Below are positions 1 to 8,150 of a DNA stretch of 16,049 bases, in pieces. Position 1 is the stretch's first letter. Each line of letters starts with the position of its first letter. The notes below the pieces were generated by a model. The model saw only the letters and a program-made list of their open reading frames with translations, made no database searches and had not been told where the DNA came from. Both the position numbers and the translations under genes were made by a program. The stretch comes from Thermoplasmata archaeon. Lineage in GTDB: Archaea > Thermoplasmatota > Thermoplasmata > Lutacidiplasmatales > UBA184. The stretch spans positions 1 through 16,049 of the forward strand of contig JAJZMW010000015.1 of NCBI GenBank assembly GCA_021848165.1, read 5' to 3'.

Positions 1-1
1 G

Positions 2-343
2 GAGGTCGAGGACTCGATCGCGACGGTCTCGCAGCAGATCCGCAAAGGCGGGCAGAAGATCAACATGCACCCGAAGATCGAGGTGCAGAACATCGTCGCG
101 AGCTCGGACCTCGAGAGCGAGATCAATCTGAACGCCATCGCCGTGACGCTCGGGTTGGACCGCGTGGAGTACGAGCCGGAACAGTTCCCGGGGCTCGTGT
201 GCCGGATCGAAGAGCCGCGCGTCGTCGTCCTCCTCTTCGGGAGCGGCAAGCTCGTCTGCACCGGGGCTCGCAAGCCGTCCGACGTCGAGGTCGCGGTCAA
301 GAAGATCACCAAGGAGCTCCAGGGCGCCGGACTCCTGCGCTAG
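2..343 (+). CDS. tbp: TATA-box-binding protein, C-terminal part (5' end outside window)
   Basis: General archaeal transcription factor that binds the TATA element and recruits TFB and RNA polymerase. The visible 113 codons run open from the window edge in frame 2. They cover the end of the first TBP repeat (its long helix) and all of the second repeat. The second repeat carries the family signatures IQNIVAS-like (here VQNIVASSDLESEINL), YEPEQFPGLV and LFGSGKLVCTGA, which form the saddle underside with its intercalating Phe residues. The ATG at 65 lies inside the fold and is not the true start. The stop is followed after 9 bases by the GTG of the next gene, so the block is probably co-transcribed. 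The match to the family is very strong; only the N-terminal half is missing, because of the window edge. Confidence 0.97.
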   Translation, partial: EVEDSIATVSQQIRKGGQKINMHPKIEVQNIVASSDLESEINLNAIAVTLGLDRVEYEPEQFPGLVCRIEEPRVVVLLFGSGKLVCTGARKPSDVEVAVKKITKELQGAGLLR

Positions 344-352
344 GGCGGGACG

Positions 353-1243
353 GTGCGGGCGGACCAGCCGCTGCCCCCGGACCTCCCGATCGTCGACCAT
401 CACTGCCACCTCGCCCCGTCCGGGGAGGGGGTGGCGGCGGCGCGCCGGTTCCGGGAAGCGGGCGGAACCCATCTCTTCCTCGCGACCCAGAACTACGAAC
501 CCCGAGCGCCTCGGACGGTCGACGACTATCGACGGCAGTTCGAGACGACCGCGCAACTCGCCCACCGGATCGAGTCGGAACTGGGCGTCGGAGTGTACTG
601 CGTGCTCGCCCCCTACCCCGTCGACCTCGTCCACGCGGCGGCCTCGATCGGCCTCGCGGCGGCGGCGTCGCTGCAGGAGGAGGCGCTCGACCTCGCGGTC
701 GCGTGGATCCGGGACCGCCGCGCGGTCGCGCTGGGGGAGGTCGGCCGCCCGCACTTTCCCGTCGAGGATCCCGCGCTCCGGGCGGAGAGCGAGCGCCTCT
801 TCGATGCCGCCTTCGCGCGCGCTCGGGACGCCGATTGCCCCGCGATCGTCCACTGCGAAGACCTTACCGAGGAGGGGTACCGCTCGCTCGCCGACCGAGC
901 TCGTCGCCAGGGGCTGCGCCCGGAGCGCGTGGTGAAGCATTACGCCCGCGCGCGCGTCCCTCCCGCCCGAGCATCGGAGATCCCCCGCTCGTACCTGGCG
1001 AAGCGCGAGGTCGTGATCGACGCGCTTCCCGACGACGGTCCGTGGTTCTGGGAGACCGACTTCCTTGACGACTCCCGACGTCCCGGCGCCGTCCTCGACC
1101 TCGAGACCGTCCCGCGACGCGCGCGCTGGATCGCCTCGCATCGCCCGGAGTCGATCGAGCGGCTGAGGATCCCCTTCGAAGAGTCGATCCGCCGCACCTA
1201 CGGATGGGTCCCGACCGTTCCCCCGGGAGGCCCGCGACCGTGA
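353..1243 (+). CDS. TatD-related metal-dependent hydrolase
   Basis: Predicted 296-residue amidohydrolase-fold enzyme of the archaeal TatD-related group, probably a metal-dependent nuclease or phosphoesterase; the substrate is not known. Visible metal-site residues in the usual order are the N-terminal HxH (H17, H19, within VDHHCHL), E129 in ALGEVGRPHF, H167 in AIVHCED, H196 in VVKHYA and D236 in FWETDFLDD. These match the HxH-Glu-His-His-Asp layout of TatD proteins. The start is GTG at 353, 9 bases after the TBP stop, with no clear Shine-Dalgarno. The stop overlaps the GTG of the thymidylate kinase gene by 4 bases (GTGA), which suggests translational coupling. The family call is secure; the biochemical role is only inferred. 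Confidence 0.87.
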   Translation: MRADQPLPPDLPIVDHHCHLAPSGEGVAAARRFREAGGTHLFLATQNYEPRAPRTVDDYRRQFETTAQLAHRIESELGVGVYCVLAPYPVDLVHAAASIGLAAAASLQEEALDLAVAWIRDRRAVALGEVGRPHFPVEDPALRAESERLFDAAFARARDADCPAIVHCEDLTEEGYRSLADRARRQGLRPERVVKHYARARVPPARASEIPRSYLAKREVVIDALPDDGPWFWETDFLDDSRRPGAVLDLETVPRRARWIASHRPESIERLRIPFEESIRRTYGWVPTVPPGGPRP

Positions 1244-1863
1244 ACCTCCCACCGCGCCGCGCCCTCTACGTCGCCCTCGAAGGGATCGACGGCGTGGGGA
1301 AGTCGACGGCCCAGCGCGAGATCGCGCGACGACTGCGCGCGCGAGGCGCCCGGGTCCGCCTCCGGCGCGAACCGTCGGACCCCGAGTGGGGGCGGTGCGC
1401 GCAGCGCGCGTCGTCGAGGGACCCGTGGGCCGCCGCCGTGTATTTCACGATCGACCGATTCCTGGCGGCCCCGCGACTCCGTCACGACCTGGGGCGCGCC
1501 GACGTCGTGCTGACCGACCGGAGTTTCTGGTCGACGATCGCCTACCAGGGGAGCGCGCTCCCCCCGCCGGATCGGCGTCGACTCGAGCGGCTCCAGCGCA
1601 CCGCGACGGAGACCCCGGACCTGGTGCTCTGGCTCGATCTCCCGGCGACCGCCGGGGGCCGGCGCCTCCGAGCGCGAGGAGGTCCCCCGGCCCCGTTGGA
1701 GCGGAGGGGCGTCCCGGCCCGCGTCGCCCGCGCCTATCGTTCCCTCCGCCATCGCCCGGGGTGGTTCCGTCTCGATGCGTCCGAAGCCCCGGGAGAGGTT
1801 GCCGGCCGAGCGGTCGATCGGATCTGGGCGCGGCTCCCCCCGCGCGCGTCGGCGCGGGCTTGA
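1240..1863 (+). CDS. tmk: thymidylate kinase (dTMP kinase)
   Basis: Phosphorylates dTMP to dTDP with ATP in the cytoplasm, for DNA precursor synthesis. With the GTG at 1240, which overlaps the preceding TGA in GTGA, the product is 207 residues, normal for the family. An ATG at 1204 in the same frame would lie well inside the upstream gene and is less likely. Visible motifs are the P-loop EGIDGVGKST (residues 14-23), RREPSDP (42-48, the position of the usual RxPT/REP loop), an F-x-x-DR segment (69-73) and DRSFWSTIAYQG (93-104), corresponding to DRYxxSxxAYQG with Ser in place of Tyr. An Arg-rich lid region follows (LPATAGGRRLRARGG). It lies between a TatD-like gene and cdc6, a context fitting DNA metabolism. 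A divergent deoxynucleoside or nucleotide kinase is the alternative. Confidence 0.88.
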   Translation: MNLPPRRALYVALEGIDGVGKSTAQREIARRLRARGARVRLRREPSDPEWGRCAQRASSRDPWAAAVYFTIDRFLAAPRLRHDLGRADVVLTDRSFWSTIAYQGSALPPPDRRRLERLQRTATETPDLVLWLDLPATAGGRRLRARGGPPAPLERRGVPARVARAYRSLRHRPGWFRLDASEAPGEVAGRAVDRIWARLPPRASARA

Positions 1864-1900
1864 TATCCCGAGCGTCGCTGGCACCCGCGAGGCCGATTCC

Positions 1901-3049
1901 GTGGGTCGCATCCTCCTGCACGAGGAAACCCTCGACCCCAACTTCCTTCCGTCGCAGCTTCCCTTCCGGACCGAGGAGCTCGATCGGCTGACCCGACGCT
2001 ATCGCGAATCGCTCGGTCGCGGGGTGCCGTTCCATCTCCAGATCTCCGGGGGGATCGGCAGCGGCAAGACGGCGCTGGCGAAACGTCTCGGCGGCGACCT
2101 CGAGCGCCTCGGGCGGATCGGACCGGCGCCGCTCAAAATGGTGTACATCAACACCTGGCGGCGGGCCAGCGACCGCACGGTAGCGCTCGATCTCTTGCGG
2201 GCGGTCGAGGTCCACCTTCCGGATCGGGGGTACAGCCTCTCCGAGATGCTCGACGTCTTCGAGCAGGGCGTGCGTCGGCACCCGCGCCACTATCTCATCG
2301 TCCTCGACGAGGCCGGGGCGCTCGTGCGGCAGGAGACGAAGCTCGTCTACCTGCTCTCGCGGGCGGCCGAGGTCGGCCTGGGCTCGATCTCGCTCGTCCT
2401 CATCTCGCCGGACGATCTGCTCGCGCTCCTCGACCCCGCCAGCCGCTCGAGCTTCGGGATCACGCATCGCATCGCGCTGCCCCAGTACACGCGGGAGCAG
2501 CTGACGGGGATCCTCGAGATGCGCGCGGGGCTCGCCCTGCGACCGGGCTCCTTCGACCGCAGCGTGCTCACGCAGATCGCTCGGATCGCCGCGCCGAACG
2601 GGGACGCGCGCTTCGCGCTCGAGGTCCTCGGCGGGGCGGCGCACGCGGCGGAGAGCGAGGGGCGCGACGAGATCGCGAGCGACGACGTTCGGGCCGCGAA
2701 GGGGTCGATCTATCCGACCGTGAGCGAGAGCCAGCTCGAGGGCCTCTCGACGCACGCGCTCACCGTGCTGCTCGCGCTCGCTCGGTCGCTCCGTCGCCGG
2801 GGATCCAGCATCTCCTCCCTGACCCTCCGCACCGCTCACGCCGCGCTCCTGGACGAGTTCTCGGAGAAGGCCGTGAGCCGCACGACGTTCTGGCGCACGC
2901 TCCAAGAGCTCGACCGCTCGGGGCTCATCTCGCTCGAGACCGGAGAGAGCGGGACCCCCGCGGAGGTCTCGATGGACGAGCTTCCCGCGAGCTATCTCGC
3001 GACCTTGATCGAAGAGCGGGTCGGCCACGGACGACCGAAGCGACGGTAA
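1901..3049 (+). CDS. cdc6: Orc1/Cdc6-type replication initiator (AAA+ ATPase)
   Basis: Archaeal Orc1/Cdc6 proteins bind origin repeats and load the MCM helicase. The GTG at 1901 gives 382 residues, the usual family length, starting 37 bases after the thymidylate kinase stop. An ATG at 1775 in frame would overlap that gene by 89 bases and would add an Arg-rich stretch with no family character. The N-terminus carries LDPNFLPSQLPFR, the typical pre-AAA segment. Walker A is GGIGSGKT (50-57). Walker B is LIVLDE (132-137), but the residue two after DE is Gly where DExD is common. Sensor 1 is near LVLISPDD, and sensor 2 is NGDARFAL (Arg 237). The last 90 residues look like a winged helix (TTFWRTLQELDRSGLISL). 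No origin recognition boxes were recognised beside the gene. Confidence 0.92.
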   Translation: MGRILLHEETLDPNFLPSQLPFRTEELDRLTRRYRESLGRGVPFHLQISGGIGSGKTALAKRLGGDLERLGRIGPAPLKMVYINTWRRASDRTVALDLLRAVEVHLPDRGYSLSEMLDVFEQGVRRHPRHYLIVLDEAGALVRQETKLVYLLSRAAEVGLGSISLVLISPDDLLALLDPASRSSFGITHRIALPQYTREQLTGILEMRAGLALRPGSFDRSVLTQIARIAAPNGDARFALEVLGGAAHAAESEGRDEIASDDVRAAKGSIYPTVSESQLEGLSTHALTVLLALARSLRRRGSSISSLTLRTAHAALLDEFSEKAVSRTTFWRTLQELDRSGLISLETGESGTPAEVSMDELPASYLATLIEERVGHGRPKRR

Positions 3050-3160
3050 GGCGAGCCGGCGCCGAGCGTGCCCCCGCTCCGACATCGACACGCTCATGCG
3101 GGGCCACGTTCATCGCGGGGCAAGCGCTCGACGTTCGGTCGGGATCCGGGAGGAAGGACG

Positions 3161-6100
3161 ATGGGCACGGCTCGTCAGCGCAACGCCTCCCGTACGGCGA
3201 CCCGCGGGGCCGTTCCGGGCCGGACGCGCCGAGGGAGGATCGCCGGAGCCCTCCTCCTCGTCGTCCTGTTCGTTGCGTCGGCAGCCGGCCCGGCGGCGGT
3301 GGGGGGAGCTCCGACCGGGTCCGCGCGAGCTCCATCTCTTCCCGCCCCTGCGAGCTGGACCGGTGGCTCACAGAACGTGACGGGGTGCGACGGGATTCTC
3401 TGGAACTCGAGCCTCGTCCGGAACTACTCCCCCGCGTACTGCTACGGCCACGATGAGCCCACGATGAGCTACTTCTCGAGCGCTCCCGGGACCGGGGGGA
3501 ACGCGTCGTTCGAGTTCATCCTCCCCCGCAGCTACGTGGCTCGGAGCCAGGGGGATCTCTACGCGACCTTCTGGCTGGGGGGCGTGGTCTACAACGCGTC
3601 CAGCTTGGATCAACAGGCGTTCTTCGAATTGCAGTTCTACCCGTCGGCCCCCCAGGCGACCGGCCCCAACAGCGGCTCCGTCGATTGCGGTTCCGACGGC
3701 TCGTTCTCGGCCAGTTGGGTGGCGGGGAGCAACGATTGGTTTGTCTGCACGCCCGTCTGGGGCCTGATCGGATCCTCCGAGGTCAACGTCGCCCAGGCCG
3801 CCCCCCTCGACAATTACGCGGCGGGGAGCGACTCGATCCTCGTCATGCATTCGGGCGACACGATCTTCGTCAACGAGAGCTCGAAGGGGCGCACCGAGCC
3901 GTGGACGTTCGATATCGCCGACGCGACCACCCACCTGAACGGCACGATCCGGCTGCGAGACCCGAACGGCGTGGGCCTCGGACCGTTCTACGCGACCGCG
4001 GCCTACGGGAATAACCTAACGTGGGCCGCGAGCGGCGCCGGCACGATCTCGTTCGCCTACGAGATCGGTCACGCCCTCAACTCCTCGATCCCGGAGCCGG
4101 ACCCGACCTGGGGGAGCTGCGATCCGAACGGAACCGACTGCTACAGCTACGCCCCGTCGGCGTGGGCCGCGTCGGGGCAGATGCAGCTCTCGCTCCCGAA
4201 GATGGGCCCGGGGGGGAGCGCCGGATATCCCGATGGGATGGGGTTCAGCTCTTCGCAGGGCGGCGAGGCCGAGGTCAACGCCTCGGCGTGCGGCGCCCCG
4301 TCGTTCACCGCGTTCAACTGCATGTATCCGTACTTCATGTATCGCGCCGCGAACTATTCGTTCGATTTCGGCGCCGCCAACGTGACCAACACGACCCACA
4401 ACTACGGCTACGTCTACCAGTTCCCCGGCAATGCGGCCACCCAACACGCGAGCCCTCCGTGGGGGTGGCTCAACGTCTCGGTGACCCCGTCGAACGCGGT
4501 CGTGGAGATCAACCGCCTCGGCCAGGCCAATCCGCTCCCATACCAAGCGAGCGGGGTCTACGACGGCCAGTACATGGAAGGGCTCTACTGGATCAACGCG
4601 AGCTTTCCGGGGAGATTTCCCACCTCCCGGGAGGTCTACCTCCCGACGGGTGGCCACCTCAACGAGAGTCTCGCCGTCGCCCCGTACCAGATCACGTTCC
4701 ACGAGATCGGGCTTCCGAGCGGCACGAATTGGTCGGTCCGCAGCACGGGACCGCTGAACTCCACTCTCACGACGGACACTCCGTCCCTCAGCCTTCCCGC
4801 GTTCAACGGTTCGTACCGCTTCTCGATCGCGAGCTCCTTCGCGCCGTATGTCGCCGCGCCGGCGGTCGGCGCGGTGACGGTGGCCGGGGAGAACGCCACC
4901 GTCAACGTGACCTTCCGTGCGCCGCTCACCATCAACTTCACCGAGCCGGGCGACCTGCCGACCGGAACGATCTGGAGCGTGACCCTCCGGGGACCGGTGA
5001 ACGAATCGGGGTCGTCGGCCAACGCGACGATCCTCCTCCCGGTCGTGAACGGGACCTACGACTATGCCGTCTCTCGACCGGGGTGGCAGCCGTCCCCGGG
5101 GTCGGGCACGATCGTCATCGCCGGCGCGAGCGCCACCGAGCCGATCCGCTTCTCCCGGGTCACGTACGCCGTCACCTTCCAAGAGACGGGGCTCCCCTCG
5201 GGGACCTGGTCGGTCGCCGTGAACGGCACCACCCTGAATGCGTCGGTCGGGGCGCCGATCACGACGTTCCTTCCGAACGGATCGTTCACCTATCGCATCC
5301 TGCCGATCCCGGGCTGGCGTCAGACGACCCTTCCTTCGACGGGCGACGGGGTCATCGCGAACGGCTCGGTCGCGATGCTGACGCTGGTCTACACTCCGGT
5401 GAACTACCTCGCCCACTTTTCCGAAGAGGGGCTCCCCCTCTCGACCGCGTGGTCGGTCTCGGTCAACGGGACCCCGTATACGGGGAGCGGCTCCTCGATC
5501 GACGTCCCCCTCCCGAACGGCAGCTACTCGTTCTCCGTCGAGGGGGTCGCCGGGTTCGTCGCGCAGCCGGCCCGCGGGTCGTTCACGATCGCGAACGGCT
5601 CGGCGACGATCCTCCTCCAGTTCGCCGCGCGCGGCCCGAGCACGTATCCGGTCTGGTTCAACGAGACGGGGATGCCGATCGGTCGCGCCTGGTCGGTCCG
5701 CGTGGGGACCGCCGCGATCTCCCTCCCGCTCTCGTCGATCCTTGAGTACTTGCCGAACGGCACCGCGGGATACTCGATCGGCGGGAACGGCTCCTACCTC
5801 GCGTGGCCGTACTCGTCCGGGACGATCGCGGTCGCCGGAACGGGCGCTACGGTCGACATCGCGTTCGACTTCACCGTGGCGGCGACGTTCGAGGCGACCG
5901 GTTTCGGCAGCGGAACCCCGTGGTCGGTCGTGGTGAGCTCGCCGACCCCGCGATCGTCCGGCGCGGGCGGCCCCGATCCGACGTGGATCGTCAATTCGTC
6001 GACGTTCACCGCGACGATCGCGCTCGCCAACGGGAGCTATGCGTTCCGGCTCGTCGCCGCCGGGTACACCGCCCCCCCGGGAACCCTCACCGTCCAGGGG

Positions 6101-7141
6101 ACCCCTCCGCCGCCCGTGACCGTCTCCTTCGCGCCGTTCACCTACGTCGCGGTGTTCTCCGCGACCGGCCTCCCCGGGGGCCACGCTTGGCAGGTCTGGC
6201 TCAATTCGACCGGAGGGGGGGCGGATTATCACGCGAGCACCGGGGTCGCGAGCGTATCGTTCTCCGTCGCGAACGGCTCGTACACCTACCGCTTCGGCGG
6301 CGTGGCGGGATATCAAGCCGTGCCGGGATACTCCGGCGGGCTCTCGGTGGCGGGGTCGACCCCGGCGCCGACCGCGGTGACCTATCGTCCGTTCACTTAC
6401 CCGATCACCTTCTCGGAGACCGGGCTGCCTACTGGAACCGTCTGGTCGGTCGCGATCGGGTCGACCTCGGTCAACTCCACGACTTCCACGATCGCCATCC
6501 CGGAGCCGAACGGCACGTTCGACTTCGTCATCGGTTCGATCGGCGGCTATGCCACGAACCGCTCGTCCGTCACCATTCAGGTCGTCGGGGGGCCCGCCTC
6601 CGTCCAGGTCTCTTATCAGGCGATCCCCCCCTCGTTCCTGGGACTGCCCGGGATCCTCGGGTACGTCCTGGTGGGAGGGATCGCGGCGGCGGTCGTCCTC
6701 GCCATCGTGGGACTCTCCCTCGTCCGACGGCGGCGCCGCGCTCCCCCGCGAACTTTTCCGACTTCCCCCCCCGAGGATGGGGCCCTGGCCGGCGCCGGAG
6801 CGCCCCCCGGCGATCCCTCCCGGGCGACGGCGCTCTCGGCTCCGCAGGCTCCCCTTGTCGGCCCTCCGTCGCCGCCCTCGTACCCCTCCGCTCCGCCGGT
6901 CGCTTCCCCCGCACCGAGCCCGGAACCGATCTCCGCGTCGTTCCCGGCGGTCGTTGCCGAGCCGCCACCTCCCGCCCTCGCTCGAGACTCCAGCACTTCC
7001 GGTGTCGCGCCGCCGCCCGCCCCGGCTCCGGGGTCCGACGCGGGGCCTCCCCTGCCTCCCTCCGTTTTCTGCCCAGCCTGCGGCCGGCTCTTCCGTCCCG
7101 GCTCAAGATTCTGCATGGGGTGCGGACGCCCGCGCGAGTGA
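3161..7141 (+). CDS. large membrane-anchored surface protein with eight GLPxGTxW repeats and cytoplasmic zinc ribbon
   Basis: 1326-residue predicted surface protein. The ATG at 3161 follows a purine-rich GGGAGGAAG; upstream in-frame codons have no supporting site. Order: basic N-terminus; hydrophobic signal segment (about 27-42); an N-terminal domain to about residue 440 with eight or so Cys that could form disulfides; a PEGA-like stretch (about 445-507) around WLNVSVTPSNAVVEI; eight beta-rich repeats of about 80 residues with core FxExGLPxGTxWSV and a later NGSY; a membrane helix (about 1166-1189) followed by RRRRR; a Pro/Ala/Ser-rich tail; and a C-terminal zinc ribbon C-x2-C-x10-C-x2-C (C1304, C1307, C1318, C1321). 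About forty N-x-S/T sequons lie in the ectodomain, consistent with heavy N-glycosylation. These repeats occur in Thermoplasmata surface proteins and thermopsin-like proteins, but no protease motif was recognised. The function is unknown; adhesion or an outside-to-inside link is inference. Confidence 0.88.
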   Translation: MGTARQRNASRTATRGAVPGRTRRGRIAGALLLVVLFVASAAGPAAVGGAPTGSARAPSLPAPASWTGGSQNVTGCDGILWNSSLVRNYSPAYCYGHDEPTMSYFSSAPGTGGNASFEFILPRSYVARSQGDLYATFWLGGVVYNASSLDQQAFFELQFYPSAPQATGPNSGSVDCGSDGSFSASWVAGSNDWFVCTPVWGLIGSSEVNVAQAAPLDNYAAGSDSILVMHSGDTIFVNESSKGRTEPWTFDIADATTHLNGTIRLRDPNGVGLGPFYATAAYGNNLTWAASGAGTISFAYEIGHALNSSIPEPDPTWGSCDPNGTDCYSYAPSAWAASGQMQLSLPKMGPGGSAGYPDGMGFSSSQGGEAEVNASACGAPSFTAFNCMYPYFMYRAANYSFDFGAANVTNTTHNYGYVYQFPGNAATQHASPPWGWLNVSVTPSNAVVEINRLGQANPLPYQASGVYDGQYMEGLYWINASFPGRFPTSREVYLPTGGHLNESLAVAPYQITFHEIGLPSGTNWSVRSTGPLNSTLTTDTPSLSLPAFNGSYRFSIASSFAPYVAAPAVGAVTVAGENATVNVTFRAPLTINFTEPGDLPTGTIWSVTLRGPVNESGSSANATILLPVVNGTYDYAVSRPGWQPSPGSGTIVIAGASATEPIRFSRVTYAVTFQETGLPSGTWSVAVNGTTLNASVGAPITTFLPNGSFTYRILPIPGWRQTTLPSTGDGVIANGSVAMLTLVYTPVNYLAHFSEEGLPLSTAWSVSVNGTPYTGSGSSIDVPLPNGSYSFSVEGVAGFVAQPARGSFTIANGSATILLQFAARGPSTYPVWFNETGMPIGRAWSVRVGTAAISLPLSSILEYLPNGTAGYSIGGNGSYLAWPYSSGTIAVAGTGATVDIAFDFTVAATFEATGFGSGTPWSVVVSSPTPRSSGAGGPDPTWIVNSSTFTATIALANGSYAFRLVAAGYTAPPGTLTVQGTPPPPVTVSFAPFTYVAVFSATGLPGGHAWQVWLNSTGGGADYHASTGVASVSFSVANGSYTYRFGGVAGYQAVPGYSGGLSVAGSTPAPTAVTYRPFTYPITFSETGLPTGTVWSVAIGSTSVNSTTSTIAIPEPNGTFDFVIGSIGGYATNRSSVTIQVVGGPASVQVSYQAIPPSFLGLPGILGYVLVGGIAAAVVLAIVGLSLVRRRRRAPPRTFPTSPPEDGALAGAGAPPGDPSRATALSAPQAPLVGPPSPPSYPSAPPVASPAPSPEPISASFPAVVAEPPPPALARDSSTSGVAPPPAPAPGSDAGPPLPPSVFCPACGRLFRPGSRFCMGCGRPRE
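4684..6622 (+). repeat. eight tandem coding repeats (FxExGLPxGTxWSV ... NGSY) in the surface protein
   Basis: Eight protein-level repeats begin near 4684, 4925, 5162, 5402, 5642, 5873, 6140 and 6395, with a spacing of about 230-267 bases (roughly 80 codons). Each opens with a Y-x-V-x-F-type strand, then a GLPxGTxW-like turn, an xVxVNG hairpin, an NGSY/NGTY core and a glycine-aromatic segment before the next unit. Repeat 6 (ATGFGSGTPWSV) is the longest and carries an insertion rich in Ser and Pro. DNA identity between units is low, so this is an old amplification held at the protein level rather than a recent slippage array. Confidence 0.88.
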
Positions 7142-7176
7142 GCCCTGTCTCGGCCGCACGGCGGCGCGCGCCCGCG

Positions 7177-7190
7177 GCAAAGGATAAACG
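7177..7190 (+). promoter_or_regulatory. candidate BRE/TATA element for lipA
   Basis: GCAAAGGATAAACG is an A-rich island in a very GC-rich 70-base intergenic region. GCAAA fits the purine/A-rich BRE position and GGATAAA a degenerate TATA box. Its centre is about 27 bases before the GTG of the lipoyl synthase gene, the spacing expected for an archaeal leaderless transcript. A near-identical string, GCAAACGGATAAG, lies ahead of the hemerythrin gene. This is pattern recognition only. Confidence 0.45.
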
Positions 7191-7211
7191 CGCGGTCCGG
7201 GTCGAGCGCCC

Positions 7212-8138
7212 GTGACCGAGTCGCTCGATGCGGTGGGCGCGCCGGTCCCGGCCCCCCCGCCCCGGCTCCCGGCGTGGATCCGGACCCGCCCGCCGCTCGG
7301 AGCGCGCTATCGGGAACTCCGCTCGACGCTCGATCGCCTCTCGCTCGGGACGGTCTGCCGAGAAGCGAGGTGCCCGAACCTCTCCGAGTGCTGGTCGAGC
7401 GGTACCGCCACGATCATGCTGCTCGGAACCTCGTGCACGCGGCGGTGCGGATTCTGCGCGGTGACGACCCACTGGCCGAAGGGGGCGGTCGACGCCGACG
7501 AACCGCGTCGCGTCGCGAGCGCGATCGCGGCGAGCGGGCTCTCCTACGTCGTGCTCACCCAGGTCTGTCGGGACGACCTCGCCGATGGGGGCGCCTCCCT
7601 CCTCGCCGAGACCGTGCGGGAGATCCACGTCCGCGCCCCGCGGGTCCGGGTCGAGATCCTCATCGGCGACCTCGGCGGCGACCGGGACGCGATCGCGACC
7701 GTCCTCGGGGCCCGACCGCAGGTCCTCGCCCACAACCTCGAGACGGTCCGCTCCCTCTCCCCTCGGGTGCGCGATCACCGCGCGAGCTACGGGGGGAGCC
7801 TCGCGGTGCTCCGCGCCGCCAAGGAGCTCGGCCCGCCCGGCCTCGTGACGAAGAGCTCCCTCATGCTCGGACTCGGGGAGACCGACGACGAGGTGCGGGC
7901 CGCCCTGGTCGACCTCCGCTCGGCCGGGGTCGACCTCGTGACCCTCGGTCAGTACCTCCGACCCAGCGCGGACCATCTCGCGATCGCCGAGTTCGTTCCC
8001 CCCGCGGCGTTCGACCGCTGGGGGGCGCTGGCCGAGTCGCTCGGCTTTGCCGGGGTCGCCTCGGGCCCCCTCGTCCGCAGTTCCTACCGGGCCGACGAGC
8101 TTTTTGAGCGCGCCTATCTCCGCCCTGACCCAAGGTAA
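7212..8138 (+). CDS. lipA: lipoyl synthase
   Basis: Radical SAM enzyme that inserts two sulfur atoms into a protein-bound octanoyl chain to make the lipoyl cofactor of glycine cleavage H protein or 2-oxoacid dehydrogenase E2. The GTG at 7212 gives 308 residues, the normal size. The auxiliary cluster motif C-x4-C-x5-C is present (C49, C54, C60 in CREARCPNLSEC), followed by the radical SAM CxxxCxxC (C75, C79, C82 in CTRRCGFC). The C-terminal RSSY motif (LVRSSYRADELF) provides the Ser ligand of the auxiliary cluster. All key residues are intact. No lipoate ligase, octanoyl transferase or lipoylated target is in the window. The candidate promoter about 27 bases upstream suggests a leaderless mRNA. 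Confidence 0.95.
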   Translation: MTESLDAVGAPVPAPPPRLPAWIRTRPPLGARYRELRSTLDRLSLGTVCREARCPNLSECWSSGTATIMLLGTSCTRRCGFCAVTTHWPKGAVDADEPRRVASAIAASGLSYVVLTQVCRDDLADGGASLLAETVREIHVRAPRVRVEILIGDLGGDRDAIATVLGARPQVLAHNLETVRSLSPRVRDHRASYGGSLAVLRAAKELGPPGLVTKSSLMLGLGETDDEVRAALVDLRSAGVDLVTLGQYLRPSADHLAIAEFVPPAAFDRWGALAESLGFAGVASGPLVRSSYRADELFERAYLRPDPR

Positions 8139-8150
8139 GGTCCCGGAGCG

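Noticed and set aside
1775..1900. ATG at 1775 as the start of cdc6
   Set aside because: It would overlap the thymidylate kinase gene by 89 bases and add an Arg-rich segment without family character. The GTG at 1901 begins just before the conserved N-terminus.
1445..3097. Open frame of 550 codons on the minus strand opposite tmk and cdc6
   Set aside because: It is the antisense shadow of two genes with intact Walker and kinase motifs, and no domain is visible in it.
3050..3160. Search for an origin of replication or repeats next to cdc6
   Set aside because: No repeated origin-box-like strings or AT-rich unwinding stretch were seen in this short GC-rich spacer.
4016..6316. Open frame of 766 codons on the minus strand opposite the surface protein
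   Set aside because: The translation is Arg/Asp/Gly-rich and featureless, as expected from the shadow of a GC-rich gene. The plus strand has clear repeats, a signal segment and a membrane helix.
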